Shown: positions 8,042-17,009, counted from the first letter of the stretch. The stretch: 64,000 nt of DNA from JANSWP01 sp041941305 (GCA_041941305.1 JBGTQJ010000008.1:62001-126000), one strand, 5' to 3'. A program made the numbers and translations. Notes: generated by a model from the letters alone, not told the origin.

Positions 8042-10060
8042 ATGAACCGATCACTTTTCTGGTTGCTTTTATTTGGCATCCTTATATTCCATCAATGTAT
8101 CCCACCCACTGAAGAAGTGTTGACTGATATTGATCTGAATTTTAAAAATAAAACCCTCCAAAAAATTTACGACTTTCAGGATAGGCAAAACCTGGACAGT
8201 CTGTACCACTACTTCCGGCACAAAGACCCTACTTACAGATATGCAGCTACAATGGCTTTCGCATCGATAAAAAAACCAGAGGCTTTGGATAGCTTATATG
8301 TTATGTTACTTGACCCCATAGAAGACGTAAAAGTGGCTGCCGCATATGCTATTGGTCAGGTGGGTGAATCAGCCAATGAAAATAGATTGATCGCTGCTTT
8401 TGATGCATATGATACGCTTGGCCAATCTTATGCAAATGCTGCTATATTGGAAGCCATCGGGAAATGTGGAGACGAAGAAATGTTAGACAACCTGGCCACT
8501 ATCAGTACCTACAAATCGACTGATACCGTTTTATTGGAAGGACAAGCCTGGGGAATTTACCGCTTTGCACTAAGAGAAAAAATCAGCCGAAAGGGTACTG
8601 CCAAAATGTTGGAATTGACCACCAACAGGGCAAATCCTGATCGTGTGCGTATGATCGCTGCCAATTACCTTTATAGAGCTGAAAAAATCAGGTTTCCAGA
8701 TGATGCCGATAAGGAAATTGCAGATGCCATTCAAAAAGAAGATGATCCGAGAATCAGAATGGCATTGGCTATTGGATTAGGAAAAACCAAAACTGAGGCT
8801 GCCCTAAATGCACTGATTTATCAATTGAATGTAGAGCAGGACTATCGCGTCAAATGCAACATCATTAGGGCATTATCCAATTTTGAATACGATCAAGTAC
8901 AACCCACTGTATTTGTAGCACTGAAAGACAAATCGCTTCCTGTAGCACTTACTTCTGCCAATTTTTTCATTTCCAATGGCACCGCTCGTGAAGCTACCCA
9001 ATATTGGCGATTGTCAAAAGATTCAGCGCATTGGCAGGTTCAATTGGCACTCTATACTGCAGCCTTAAGACATTTGCCAACCTATTTTACCACCTCAATA
9101 CAATCTATCAACTGGGAGCTCAAACAGCGCTATCTCAACTCGACCAATGATTATGAAAAGGCGGGGGTTATTAAGGCATTGAGTGAATATGGTTGGAATT
9201 ACAACTACATCAAGCAAGTCGCTTTTCCCTCAGACATTCCTGTTATTCGAACAGCCAGCATTGAAGCCATTGACAATATTTGCAATAAAGACGGAGATGA
9301 TTTTAGAAAGTTCTTTGGTGCAGGTTATCGGAATGTCCGGAAGGAGCTAGGCGGTTATTTAGTGGAAGCCATTCAGAGCGGTGATGCCGGGATGATGTAT
9401 GCTGCTGCAAGTACAATTGCCAAACCGCGTTATTTTTTCAAAGGCGCCATTGATAGTATAGGTTTTCTGGAAAAAGCACTTGAAAAGTTGAGTTTGCCCC
9501 AAGAAATAGAGACCTATAATGAAGTCAAAAAAGCATTGGATTATTTTAGAGGAAACGATGAAAGTGCACCAATGACTCCAGCATTCAATCATCCGATTGA
9601 ATGGAGACACTTAAATGATTTTGATGAGTCAACAAGAGTCGTGATCAAAACTGCTAAAGGAGAAATTGAACTGGAAATGCTTCCCGACGTTGCGCCCGGC
9701 ACAGTCGCCAATTTTCTGCAATTGGTAAAAACAGATTTTTATGAAGGCAAAAACTTCCATCGGGTCGTCCCCAATTTCGTGATTCAGGGAGGCTGCCCCA
9801 GAGGAGATGGCTTTGGTAGCCTGGATTATTCCATCCGTTCAGAATTACCCTATTTGCATTACGATGCAGCAGGATATGTAGGGATGGCTTCGGCAGGGAA
9901 CCATACAGAATGTACCCAGTTTTTCATTACGCATTCTCCAACGCCTCACCTCGATGGCAACTACACTATTTTTGCAAGGGTGTCGGAGGGTATGGAAGTG
10001 GTGCACCAAATTGAAATAGGGGATATTATTGAAAGTATAGCAATTCAAAAGTCAGATTGA
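8042..10060 (+). CDS. Lipoprotein with HEAT repeats and a C-terminal cyclophilin-type peptidyl-prolyl isomerase
   Basis: The 672-residue protein begins with a lipoprotein signal peptide (lipobox FHQC, Cys19), so it should be membrane-anchored and periplasm- or surface-facing. Residues about 35-510 form alpha-helical HEAT-like repeats (for example DVKVAAAYAIGQVG). Residues about 530-670 are a cyclophilin domain with GEIELEMLPDVAPGTVANF, FHRVVPNFVIQGG, AGNHTECTQFFITH and LDGNYTIFARV. Cyclophilins isomerise X-Pro bonds; the HEAT array may present client proteins. The start is the ATG at 8042, placing the promoter box upstream and giving a clean signal peptide. It is a single gene, unrelated to its neighbours. 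Domain calls are strong; the role in envelope protein folding is inference. Confidence 0.9.
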   Translation: MNRSLFWLLLFGILIFHQCIPPTEEVLTDIDLNFKNKTLQKIYDFQDRQNLDSLYHYFRHKDPTYRYAATMAFASIKKPEALDSLYVMLLDPIEDVKVAAAYAIGQVGESANENRLIAAFDAYDTLGQSYANAAILEAIGKCGDEEMLDNLATISTYKSTDTVLLEGQAWGIYRFALREKISRKGTAKMLELTTNRANPDRVRMIAANYLYRAEKIRFPDDADKEIADAIQKEDDPRIRMALAIGLGKTKTEAALNALIYQLNVEQDYRVKCNIIRALSNFEYDQVQPTVFVALKDKSLPVALTSANFFISNGTAREATQYWRLSKDSAHWQVQLALYTAALRHLPTYFTTSIQSINWELKQRYLNSTNDYEKAGVIKALSEYGWNYNYIKQVAFPSDIPVIRTASIEAIDNICNKDGDDFRKFFGAGYRNVRKELGGYLVEAIQSGDAGMMYAAASTIAKPRYFFKGAIDSIGFLEKALEKLSLPQEIETYNEVKKALDYFRGNDESAPMTPAFNHPIEWRHLNDFDESTRVVIKTAKGEIELEMLPDVAPGTVANFLQLVKTDFYEGKNFHRVVPNFVIQGGCPRGDGFGSLDYSIRSELPYLHYDAAGYVGMASAGNHTECTQFFITHSPTPHLDGNYTIFARVSEGMEVVHQIEIGDIIESIAIQKSD

Positions 10061-10156
10061 GCCTGGTTTGGTAAGAGCAAGTTTACTTTTGAAAATTTCA
10101 TCTTTTGACAGAATAAGATTTCCTTTGTTCTCCCTAATCCATATTCGTAAATCCTT

Positions 10157-10173
10157 CCAAGGGGATCCCTTGG
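10157..10173 (+). other. Short hairpin before gcvT
   Basis: CCAAGGG-GAT-CCCTTGG is a perfect 7-bp inverted repeat with a 3-nt loop, 13 bases before the gcvT start. It could terminate the upstream transcript or shield the translation start. Confidence 0.4.
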
Positions 10174-10185
10174 TAAAATTTGTAA

Positions 10186-11301
10186 ATGAACAATATGAAA
10201 ACCACACCCTTAACTGAAAAGCACATTGCACTTGGTGCCAAAATGGCGGAATTTGCAGGCTATAACATGCCCATTTCCTATGCTGGCATAAAAGAAGAAC
10301 ACGCTTGTGTAAGAAACAATGTAGGCGTTTTTGATGTATCGCACATGGGCGAGTTTATAGTCAAAGGCAAGGAGGCACTTGATTTGATTCAAAAAGTTAC
10401 TACCAATAATGCATCCAAATTAGAAATAGGGGATGCTCAATATTCCTGCCTCCCCAATCACGTTGGAGGTGTTGTTGATGATTTATTGGTGTATCGCCTT
10501 CCAGAAGATAATTGCGCAGAAGGAGAGCAGGCTTTTATGTTGGTAGTCAATGCCTCAAATATCGAAAAAGATTTCAACTGGATTTCTCAGCACAATACTT
10601 TTGATACTAAACTCATCAATATTTCTGAGGAAGCTGGCTTACTTGCTGTTCAGGGTCCAAAAGCAGCTGAAGCCTTACAATCCCTAACAGATACAGATTT
10701 GAGTGCCATCAAGTATTACACTTTCGTGAAAGGGAAATTTGCAGGGATCGATAATGTGATTATTTCTGCCACAGGTTATACTGGGTCCGGAGGGTTTGAA
10801 TTGTATGTCAATTCCAATGAGCTCGCTCAACTGTGGGATGCCGTTTTCGAAGCCGGAAAAGATTATGGAATAATGCCCGTAGGCTTGGGAGCAAGAGATA
10901 CACTCCGTCTGGAAATGGGTTATGCGCTTTATGGCAACGATATTGATGATACGACTTCTCCGATTGAAGCAGGCTTAGGTTGGATTACAAAAACAAAAAA
11001 AGGAGAATTTAACTCAGTTGAAATTTTCCGAAAACAAAGAGCTGAAGGCATCACCCGTAAGCTGGTTGGATTAGAAGTGCTAGACCGAAGAGTGCCGCGC
11101 CACGGATATCCTTTAGAAGATATGGATGGTAATGAAATTGGGAAAGTGACTTCTGGTACCATGTCTCCTTCATTGGAGAAACCAATAGGAATGGGTTATG
11201 TAAAGAAAGAATTTGCAGCTGAGGGAACTGATATACAGATAGCGGTAAGAAATAAGCGACTGGCAGCAAAAGTGGTGAAAGTACCTTTTTATAAAGTTTA
11301 A
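10186..11301 (+). CDS. gcvT: Aminomethyltransferase (glycine cleavage system T protein)
   Basis: GcvT transfers the methylene group from the aminomethyl-lipoyl H protein to tetrahydrofolate, releasing ammonia. The 371 residues cover the full family: N-terminal folate-binding domain with GVFDVSHMGEF, the central ATGYTGSGGFELYV, GLGARDTLRLEMGYALYGNDID with the expected acidic residues, and the C-terminal barrel (KLVGLEVLDRRVPRHGYP, GKVTSGTMSPSLEKPIGMGYV). The start may be this ATG or the one 9 bases downstream (MKTTPLTEKH). No gcvH or gcvP is adjacent, so the genes are dispersed here. Secure assignment. Confidence 0.96.
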   Translation: MNNMKTTPLTEKHIALGAKMAEFAGYNMPISYAGIKEEHACVRNNVGVFDVSHMGEFIVKGKEALDLIQKVTTNNASKLEIGDAQYSCLPNHVGGVVDDLLVYRLPEDNCAEGEQAFMLVVNASNIEKDFNWISQHNTFDTKLINISEEAGLLAVQGPKAAEALQSLTDTDLSAIKYYTFVKGKFAGIDNVIISATGYTGSGGFELYVNSNELAQLWDAVFEAGKDYGIMPVGLGARDTLRLEMGYALYGNDIDDTTSPIEAGLGWITKTKKGEFNSVEIFRKQRAEGITRKLVGLEVLDRRVPRHGYPLEDMDGNEIGKVTSGTMSPSLEKPIGMGYVKKEFAAEGTDIQIAVRNKRLAAKVVKVPFYKV

Positions 11302-11317
11302 TTGAGGAAAATCTTAA

Positions 11318-11367
11318 AGAGGGGCGTTTTTGTTTTTTTTGANNNNNNNNNNCAAAAACGCCCCTCT
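11318..11367 (+). terminator. Terminator hairpin whose loop contains the assembly gap
   Basis: AGAGGGGCGTTTTTG (11318-11332) is perfectly complementary to 11353-11367. Between them are eight T, GA, and ten N. The same arm layout occurs at 99-153, so this is probably a real gcvT terminator that broke the assembly. Confidence 0.65.
11343..11352. other. Run of ten N (scaffold gap)
   Basis: Ten undetermined bases sit inside the loop of a perfect inverted repeat. The true size is unknown because ten N is a conventional placeholder. The order and orientation of the two flanks rest on the scaffolding. Confidence 0.95.
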
Positions 11368-11383
11368 GAAGGTGTTATGAGAT

Positions 11384-12379
11384 ATGAAAATCAGTATTCT
11401 CTTACCTGTTTTCAACACCTCCAAATACTTGCCTGCTTGCATAGATTCCATTCTTAAACAAACTGAAAACAATTGGGAGCTCCTTGCCGTCAATGATGTC
11501 TCTACAGATAATAGCCTTGAGATATTGAATCAATTTGCTAAAAAAGATCCTCGAATCCGAGTTTTCCAAAACCAGCAAAAAGGCATTATTCCAGCTTTGA
11601 AACTGGCTTTTGAAAAAAGTACTGGCGAATTGATCACTCGGATGGATTCAGATGATTTGATGGCCGCTCAAAAATTGGAAGTCTTAAAATCACTTCTTCT
11701 AAAAAATGGGAAAGGTCACATTGCAACCGCTTGTGTCCAATATTTCTCTGAAACTGGTGTGAAAGAAGGGTATCAGAAATACGAGCAGTGGCTGAATGCA
11801 TTAACCATTAAGGGCAATAATTTTGATGAAATATATAAGGAATGTGTCATCCCCTCACCTTGCTGGATGACCTGGAGAGAAGAATTGATTCGCTGCCAGG
11901 CTTTTGAAAGCATCACCTATCCGGAAGATTACGATTTGTGTTTTCGATTTTATCAAAAAGGGTTAAAAATTGTTAGTAGTCCCGAAATAATACATTACTG
12001 GCGCGACTGGGCAACAAGAACATCTCGCACTTCTGAGACCTATTCCAATAATCAATATTTTGATTTAAAGCTGCCTTGGTTCCTTAAACTGGATTATAAC
12101 CCCAAACGACCATTAATTATCTGGGGGGCAGGACGAAAAGGTAAGAAACTAGCCAGATTACTTTCAGAAAATGGAGTAAACTTTCAATGGGTCTGCAACA
12201 ATCCCAAAAAATGGGGCATTGAATTATTTGGTGTTCAAATGCAAAATTTTGAAATCATAAAAGACCTTCAAAGTCCTCAAATTATCGTAGGGGTCGCTTC
12301 TCCCTCAGGAGTTGTTGAAATCAAAACCTTTTTTGAAAATCACAATCTCCAGCTCAAAAAGCACTATTTCTTTTTTTAA
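11384..12379 (+). CDS. Family 2 glycosyltransferase with C-terminal Rossmann-like domain
   Basis: The N-terminal part (about 1-215) is a GT-A glycosyltransferase: ISILLPVFNTSKYL at the nucleotide-binding strand, NDVSTDNSLEIL, and the metal-binding TRMDSDD. PEDYDLCFRF provides the likely acceptor-side acidic residues. Residues about 243-331 form a second small domain beginning RPLIIWGAGRKGKKLARLL, a glycine-rich Rossmann motif like those in nucleotide- or sugar-binding modules. This fusion occurs in several Bacteroidota glycosyltransferases. It is cytoplasmic and probably adds sugars to a polysaccharide, O-antigen or glycoprotein glycan; donor and acceptor cannot be read from sequence. No glycan cluster surrounds it. 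Confidence 0.88.
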   Translation: MKISILLPVFNTSKYLPACIDSILKQTENNWELLAVNDVSTDNSLEILNQFAKKDPRIRVFQNQQKGIIPALKLAFEKSTGELITRMDSDDLMAAQKLEVLKSLLLKNGKGHIATACVQYFSETGVKEGYQKYEQWLNALTIKGNNFDEIYKECVIPSPCWMTWREELIRCQAFESITYPEDYDLCFRFYQKGLKIVSSPEIIHYWRDWATRTSRTSETYSNNQYFDLKLPWFLKLDYNPKRPLIIWGAGRKGKKLARLLSENGVNFQWVCNNPKKWGIELFGVQMQNFEIIKDLQSPQIIVGVASPSGVVEIKTFFENHNLQLKKHYFFF

Positions 12380-12443
12380 CCCCAACTTCAATTCGTATTT
12401 TCAGCTTTCCATCATCTGAGAATTCAACCAAAAACACCTCTTT

Positions 12444-14048
12444 ATGATTCGAAGAACCGCATTTATTCTTTTACTTCTTTTTTGTCTCACCAATTTTGGA
12501 TGCTTTGTCCATTCTACCAAGGTACGAGAGTTGCCAAAAGATTTCCTAACCTATGAATATCAGACTAATGAAGGCGTCAAAGCCCATTTGTATGATGGTT
12601 CTTTGATTATTTTTCCAACTGGTTTTCGAGTTACTGTAAATGAAGAAGGAAAAATGCTGTATGCCAAAAGTCAGGCGGTGATGTATGATCTTCTTCGATC
12701 TGAAAATACCATACCCGTTTCAGGTGTAGAATTATCCAAAGTCGCTGCTTTGGAAATTTATCCAGACCATATAGACCCTGACGTATTATTGGCTTCAATT
12801 CCGGTTGGGATTGTTGGAACTACAGTTTTGGGGGTGATTATTTTTGGTTCCTGTCCCACCTATTATACCCTTGCTGAAGAGGGACATCAACTTCAAGGTG
12901 AGGGATTTAGTTACAGCGTGTCTCAACTCTCAGAAAAGGAAGATGTTGACAAGGTAATCGATCCAGAGATTGGAGAAAACGGTAGTTTTCAATTAATTCT
13001 GAGGAATGAAGCGATGGAAACCCATTACATTAACAAACTCTCTATTTGGCAGGTCAATCATGCCGATAATATGCTTGCTTTTCCAATAATAAAAAAAGGG
13101 CTTGCTCCCAAGGAAAAGCAGGAAATCATGTTGATGGGCAAAGAAAATTTAATTGAACAGGTTAAGAACAGTGCTGGAGAAGAAATATTCTCTTTGCTTG
13201 AGCATGAAGGCAATGGCTGGTATCAAAGTCCACTGTCTATGACCGAATCTATTTTGGAAAACCCTAAAGCCAAAGATTTCATCGAATTTTCGATTCCAAA
13301 TCCTGAAAATCATTCTAACCTTTTTCTGGGTTTGAAAATGCGCAATACTTTGCTCAATTCTGTTTTTTTTTATGATGTCATTTTAGATCAACAAGATTTT
13401 GAAGCCATCAATTGGCTAACAGAAGAAAGTGATAAGGTCCTCCCTATGCTGAAGTTTCGAAATTTCTATAAAAAGTATTTCGGCATGACCATCGAGATTT
13501 ATGAAAAAGGGGACTGGAAGGAGATTCAATATCTTCCAGATCAAGGTCCCATTGCCTGGAGCTACAGAGGTTTTGTGATTCCAACCAAAAATAACAAGGA
13601 AGTAAAAGTCCGCTTGAAATTCATTCCAGATAATTGGATGTTGGACTGGCTAAGTGCCAGTTTTGAAGGGCAAAAAGCTGTATCTGTAAATGAAATTAAA
13701 GCTCAAAATATCCTTCCCAAAAAAGAATACCCCAATACCTCCAGAATTGAAAATCTGAATGCTTCTGACAAGCAGTATTTCATCACCTATCCAGCACAAG
13801 AATTTGAATTAAACTTTCAAACTCAAAAGTCAAAAGCCGGAGCAGAAACGACTCTTTTCATTTATTCAGAAGGCTATTACATTGAATGGTTGCGCAATTC
13901 GTGGTTGGAAAGTGAAGATGTTTCCCAAAATGACGAAAAATTTGAACTCGATAATGACTTAATAATGAATCTCTATGAACAGTGGCTAGTGAAAAAGGAG
14001 CAATTTGAAACAGACTTTTTTAACTCTAAAATCAATCCAGATAATTAG
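12444..14048 (+). CDS. Putative lipoprotein of unknown function
   Basis: The 534-residue protein starts with a hydrophobic signal ending in a lipobox-like NFGC (Cys20), so it is likely lipid-anchored. A second short hydrophobic stretch occurs at about residues 116-133 (SIPVGIVGTTVLGVIIFGSC), which could dip into the membrane. The rest looks beta-rich, with no catalytic motif I recognise. A central part (about 175-450) resembles a globular domain with many aromatic residues. The next gene also encodes a lipoprotein whose strand pattern (YEYQ..EG.KAHLYDGS versus DESDMQVELLSFQDE) hints at distant relationship. Function unknown. Confidence 0.75.
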   Translation: MIRRTAFILLLLFCLTNFGCFVHSTKVRELPKDFLTYEYQTNEGVKAHLYDGSLIIFPTGFRVTVNEEGKMLYAKSQAVMYDLLRSENTIPVSGVELSKVAALEIYPDHIDPDVLLASIPVGIVGTTVLGVIIFGSCPTYYTLAEEGHQLQGEGFSYSVSQLSEKEDVDKVIDPEIGENGSFQLILRNEAMETHYINKLSIWQVNHADNMLAFPIIKKGLAPKEKQEIMLMGKENLIEQVKNSAGEEIFSLLEHEGNGWYQSPLSMTESILENPKAKDFIEFSIPNPENHSNLFLGLKMRNTLLNSVFFYDVILDQQDFEAINWLTEESDKVLPMLKFRNFYKKYFGMTIEIYEKGDWKEIQYLPDQGPIAWSYRGFVIPTKNNKEVKVRLKFIPDNWMLDWLSASFEGQKAVSVNEIKAQNILPKKEYPNTSRIENLNASDKQYFITYPAQEFELNFQTQKSKAGAETTLFIYSEGYYIEWLRNSWLESEDVSQNDEKFELDNDLIMNLYEQWLVKKEQFETDFFNSKINPDN

Positions 14049-14050
14049 AG

Positions 14051-14098
14051 GAGAGAAGCGAGACCTTGCTATCTCTGCTCTCTCGTCTCGCCTCTCTC
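14051..14098 (+). terminator. Hairpin between two lipoprotein genes
   Basis: GAGAGAAGCGAGAC (14051-14064) pairs with GTCTCGCCTCTCTC (14085-14098) with one mismatch. No T-run follows, so it may be an attenuating or processing stem rather than a full terminator. Confidence 0.45.
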
Positions 14099-14123
14099 AT
14101 CTAATTAAAAAAGCACGCAAATC

Positions 14124-14666
14124 ATGAAAACCACAAACATAATTTTTCTACTCTTGATTGCTTTTTCGTGTTTTTCTTGCAAGACGACTTATCAATTGAA
14201 AGCCAAAGGTGACAGGGCTCGTTTGGATTTAACGGATGAATCCGACATGCAAGTCGAACTGCTTTCCTTTCAAGATGAAATACTATACTTCCAAGTAGGT
14301 CAACAACTTTACAAAACTTCCTTGAATGAGGTTAAATTGATAAAAATCATTGAGCCATATCGTGCAGAAGGAAAGACCCCAATGATGTTTTTTCTTGGAG
14401 CTTCCAATGCAGCATTAGGTATTTCTATGGAAGTTCAAGAATGGGGAAATGGAGCGACAAAAATTGCAGTATGGGGAATGGCAGTTGTTGCATTTGCCAA
14501 TATTGTCAATCCAGATTACAAATTTCGTCCTCCTCTAAATCAGATTAAAAAAGATCAGCTAAAACTATTTTGTCGATATCAACATGGATTGACCGAAGAA
14601 CAAATGAATATTCTTTTACAACATCATGGACAAAAGGAATTTTCACTTTTGAACCCCCGTCATTAA
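14124..14666 (+). CDS. Small putative lipoprotein of unknown function
   Basis: The 180-residue protein has a signal peptide with a lipobox (CFSC, Cys19). Residues 30-75 look like a small beta domain (LDLTDESDMQVELLSFQDEILYFQVGQQLYKTSLNEV). A glycine- and alanine-rich hydrophobic stretch at about 90-130 (FFLGASNAALGISM, KIAVWGMAVVAFANIVNP) may be membrane-associated. It follows the larger lipoprotein gene by 75 bases with a hairpin between. Its last 24 bases overlap the convergent TetR gene. No family recognised. Confidence 0.7.
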   Translation: MKTTNIIFLLLIAFSCFSCKTTYQLKAKGDRARLDLTDESDMQVELLSFQDEILYFQVGQQLYKTSLNEVKLIKIIEPYRAEGKTPMMFFLGASNAALGISMEVQEWGNGATKIAVWGMAVVAFANIVNPDYKFRPPLNQIKKDQLKLFCRYQHGLTEEQMNILLQHHGQKEFSLLNPRH

Positions 14667-15215
14667 TATGGTCAGGATATTTTCTTCCAAATCTTCGTAA
14701 GAGATGCTTCTGCCTTCATGATACCAATAATGCAGCCAGCGCACAGATGTAAGTATAGAGAACAGCACAATTGTCACATTTAAATCTTTGAACTCTTCAT
14801 TGTCCACTCCTTTCTGAATAATGGCACTGAATCTATGCTCGTAATCTTTCCGCATTTTCAAGAATTCAGACAACTTTGGTTCACTTAGAAACTTCCATTC
14901 ATCATTGAAAACAGTAATAGAGGTAACATCTTCTGTTGCAATTTTTATATGTAGTTTTATGAGTGCTTTTATTTGATCCGTTGCTGTAACGGGCAGTTGT
15001 TCAATTTCAGATATACCTGTTATGAAATGACTCGCATTGTCAAAACAAATCTTTTGTAATATTTCCTCTTTACTCCCAATGTGGCTGTAAAGACTGGATA
15101 CCTTCAAACCAACCCGAGTAGCTAATTCACGCATGGAAGCTGCTGGATAACCCTTTTCCTGAAAGAGTTTGGCAGCAGTTTCAAAAATGATCTGTTTCTT
15201 GGTCTTGGCAGGCAT
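14643..15215 (-). CDS. TetR/AcrR family transcriptional regulator
   Basis: The 190-residue protein has an N-terminal helix-turn-helix typical of TetR (IIFETAAKLFQEKGYPAASMRELATRVGLKVSSLYSHIGSKEEIL, about residues 9-53) and an all-helical ligand-binding C-terminal domain. Such repressors dissociate from palindromic operators on binding a small ligand. It lies 119 bases downstream of the PaaE-like reductase on the same strand, and a matching palindrome sits at that gene's promoter. The family often controls phenylacetate or lipid metabolism in this context, but the ligand is unknown. Confidence 0.9.
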   Translation of the reverse strand: MPAKTKKQIIFETAAKLFQEKGYPAASMRELATRVGLKVSSLYSHIGSKEEILQKICFDNASHFITGISEIEQLPVTATDQIKALIKLHIKIATEDVTSITVFNDEWKFLSEPKLSEFLKMRKDYEHRFSAIIQKGVDNEEFKDLNVTIVLFSILTSVRWLHYWYHEGRSISYEDLEENILTILMTGVQK

Positions 15216-15289
15216 TATTTGATGCTATGATACTATGGTTATTAGATGAATTATTCACTGATATTACGCACATCGGGATTTTTTGAAAA

Positions 15290-15307
15290 CGGCGGCCAAA
15301 GCTGCCG
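15290..15307 (-). terminator. Terminator-like hairpin after the reductase gene (minus strand)
   Basis: On the minus strand CGGCAGC-TTTG-GCCGCCG, with one G-U pair, is followed by TTTTC. It separates the reductase transcript from the TetR gene. Confidence 0.55.
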
Positions 15308-15334
15308 AATAATATTTTTGGAGCGAGACATCAG

Positions 15335-16405
15335 TTATTCATCAAAACTAACTACAACTTCTTTCGTTTTTGGATGGGCCTGGCAAGTAAGGACATAACC
15401 CGCTTCTACTTCTTCGGGCACTAATCCATAATTTACCTCCATTTCTACTTTCCCTTCCAATACTTTGGCTTTGCAGGTACAACAAACGCCTCCTTTACAA
15501 GCAAAAGGAAGATCAGCACCTGACTTAGAGGCGGCATCAAGAATAGTGTCTTTGGTACTATTGAGACTGACTTCAAATGTATCGTTATCAAGTGTGACGG
15601 TGATTTTTGAAAGGACTGATTTGGAAGTACTTTTTCGGGATTTTGAGCTTCCCAGTTTTCCAACAGGGGAAGTAAAGAGCTCAAAATGAACTTTCTTTTT
15701 GTCCACTTTCAGCGAATCTAAAGTTTCCCGAACGGAATGAATCATAGACTCCGGTCCACAAATAAAAAATTCATCCACTTCTGCCGGATCAATTAAATAT
15801 TTGCAAAAAGCCCGGCATTTTTCATCGTCAATTCTACCGTAGAACAATTCTGAACCAATATGCTCCTGACTTAAAATATGGTGCACACTCAGGCGACCAA
15901 GATGAACATTCTTTAAGGCTTCAATTTGCTCTTTGAAAATAATGGAGTCACTGAAACGATTGCCATAAAACAAAGTAAAATGACTTTTTTGTTCTTTCTC
16001 CAAAGTAGTTTTTAGGATGGAAATAATCGGAGTGATGCCACTGCCGGCAGCAAATGCAACGTAATGCTTTTCATTGTCACCTGAAAGTTCAGTATAAAAA
16101 TTCCCCATAGGAGTCATTACGTCGAGCGCATCATCTTCTGAAAGCTGATCATTGGCAAAAGTAGAAAATCGCCCACCTTCCAGTTTTTTGATGGCTACAC
16201 GCAAATCATTTTCCAGAGGGCTTGTACAGATTGAATAGGAGCGACGAACCTCCTCCCCATTGAGTTGGGTTTTTAAGGTCAAATGCTGCCCTTGTATAAA
16301 TTCATATTCTGAATTCAATTCTTTGGGCACTTTAAAGGAAACAGATACACAATCATCTGTTTCCTGTCGAATTTCTCGTACACGCAGGGAATGAAACTTG
16401 GGCAT
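15335..16405 (-). CDS. PaaE-like NAD(P)H flavin reductase with 2Fe-2S ferredoxin domain
   Basis: The 356-residue protein passes electrons from NAD(P)H through FAD to a 2Fe-2S centre. Order: FAD-binding barrel (about 1-105, with RRSYSICTSP as the flavin motif), NAD(P)-binding domain (about 110-240, with FAAGSGITPIISIL and FFICGPESMI), then a plant-type ferredoxin domain (about 268-356) with CKGGVCCTCKAKVLEG and a final CQAHP cysteine. The sequence around EMEVNYGLVPEEVEAGYVLTCQ resembles PaaE, the reductase of phenylacetyl-CoA epoxidase. The paaABCD genes are absent from the window, so another oxygenase or desaturase partner is possible. A TetR-type palindrome lies at its promoter. Confidence 0.88.
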   Translation of the reverse strand: MPKFHSLRVREIRQETDDCVSVSFKVPKELNSEYEFIQGQHLTLKTQLNGEEVRRSYSICTSPLENDLRVAIKKLEGGRFSTFANDQLSEDDALDVMTPMGNFYTELSGDNEKHYVAFAAGSGITPIISILKTTLEKEQKSHFTLFYGNRFSDSIIFKEQIEALKNVHLGRLSVHHILSQEHIGSELFYGRIDDEKCRAFCKYLIDPAEVDEFFICGPESMIHSVRETLDSLKVDKKKVHFELFTSPVGKLGSSKSRKSTSKSVLSKITVTLDNDTFEVSLNSTKDTILDAASKSGADLPFACKGGVCCTCKAKVLEGKVEMEVNYGLVPEEVEAGYVLTCQAHPKTKEVVVSFDE

Positions 16406-16444
16406 GATTGGTTAAAGGCTGATTTGTGGTGGTGGATAAAAAAG

Positions 16445-16458
16445 CGAACACTTGTTCG
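16445..16458 (-). promoter_or_regulatory. Putative TetR operator
   Basis: CGAACA-CT-TGTTCG is a perfect 6-2-6 palindrome starting 5 bases downstream of the -7 box of the reductase gene, at the expected transcription start. A repressor bound here would block initiation. The neighbouring TetR protein is the obvious candidate. Confidence 0.6.
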
Positions 16459-16462
16459 GGTG

Positions 16463-16470
16463 CAAATTTA
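16463..16470 (-). promoter_or_regulatory. -7 promoter box (minus strand TAAATTTG)
   Basis: On the minus strand the box matches TAnnTTTG and lies about 58 bases upstream of the reductase start. Confidence 0.55.
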
Positions 16471-16688
16471 GGAATTTTTTTGAAAGGAAATATTATCATT
16501 CCAACTAAAAAAGGAGGAAGCAATTTTTGAATCGTTTAAACAATTTTAAATATACCCTTTTTACAAATAGAGAAGTACACACCAAAGAATCAAAGTCCTT
16601 GCATCTCAGTTCTTGCGAGAAGTCTTGAGTTTTTTAATTTCACTCAAAAGGACTAACTTCGATCAACAAACTTTTCAAAATCATTATC

Positions 16689-17009
16689 ATGGCAATATTG
16701 AAATTCTTTAAAGTACCCAGGCACCAACGATTTGGCTATATACCCAGGTATTGGGATCCCGATAAGGAGGAATTGCAGGAAAGAGTAAGGAGAGCAGAGC
16801 AGGCAGGCACGGGAGACACGGAGGCAGTTAAAGCCCGTTTGTCTACAGGATTCAGAAACAGAGCTGGCTATACACCAAGAGGTAGAGCCCGTTCCCAGCA
16901 AACTTTTCGATCCAATATGATACTATTAATCGTAATTGCTGGTCTGATAGTCGTTTCATACGTAGTGATTCAAGTATATTTGCCAAAAATTATTCAGTAC
17001 TTAGAGTAA
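16689..17009 (+). CDS. Small basic single-pass membrane protein
   Basis: The 106-residue protein begins with a basic aromatic region (FKVPRHQRFGYIPRYWDPDKEELQERVRRAEQ), followed by an arginine-rich stretch (about 45-74) and one C-terminal membrane span (about 77-97, ILLIVIAGLIVVSYVVIQVYL). The PRYWDP motif recurs in small proteins of other Bacteroidota, which I recall as commonly mis-annotated. Function is unknown. It lies 83 bases upstream of mutL on the same strand and may be cotranscribed. Confidence 0.75.
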   Translation: MAILKFFKVPRHQRFGYIPRYWDPDKEELQERVRRAEQAGTGDTEAVKARLSTGFRNRAGYTPRGRARSQQTFRSNMILLIVIAGLIVVSYVVIQVYLPKIIQYLE

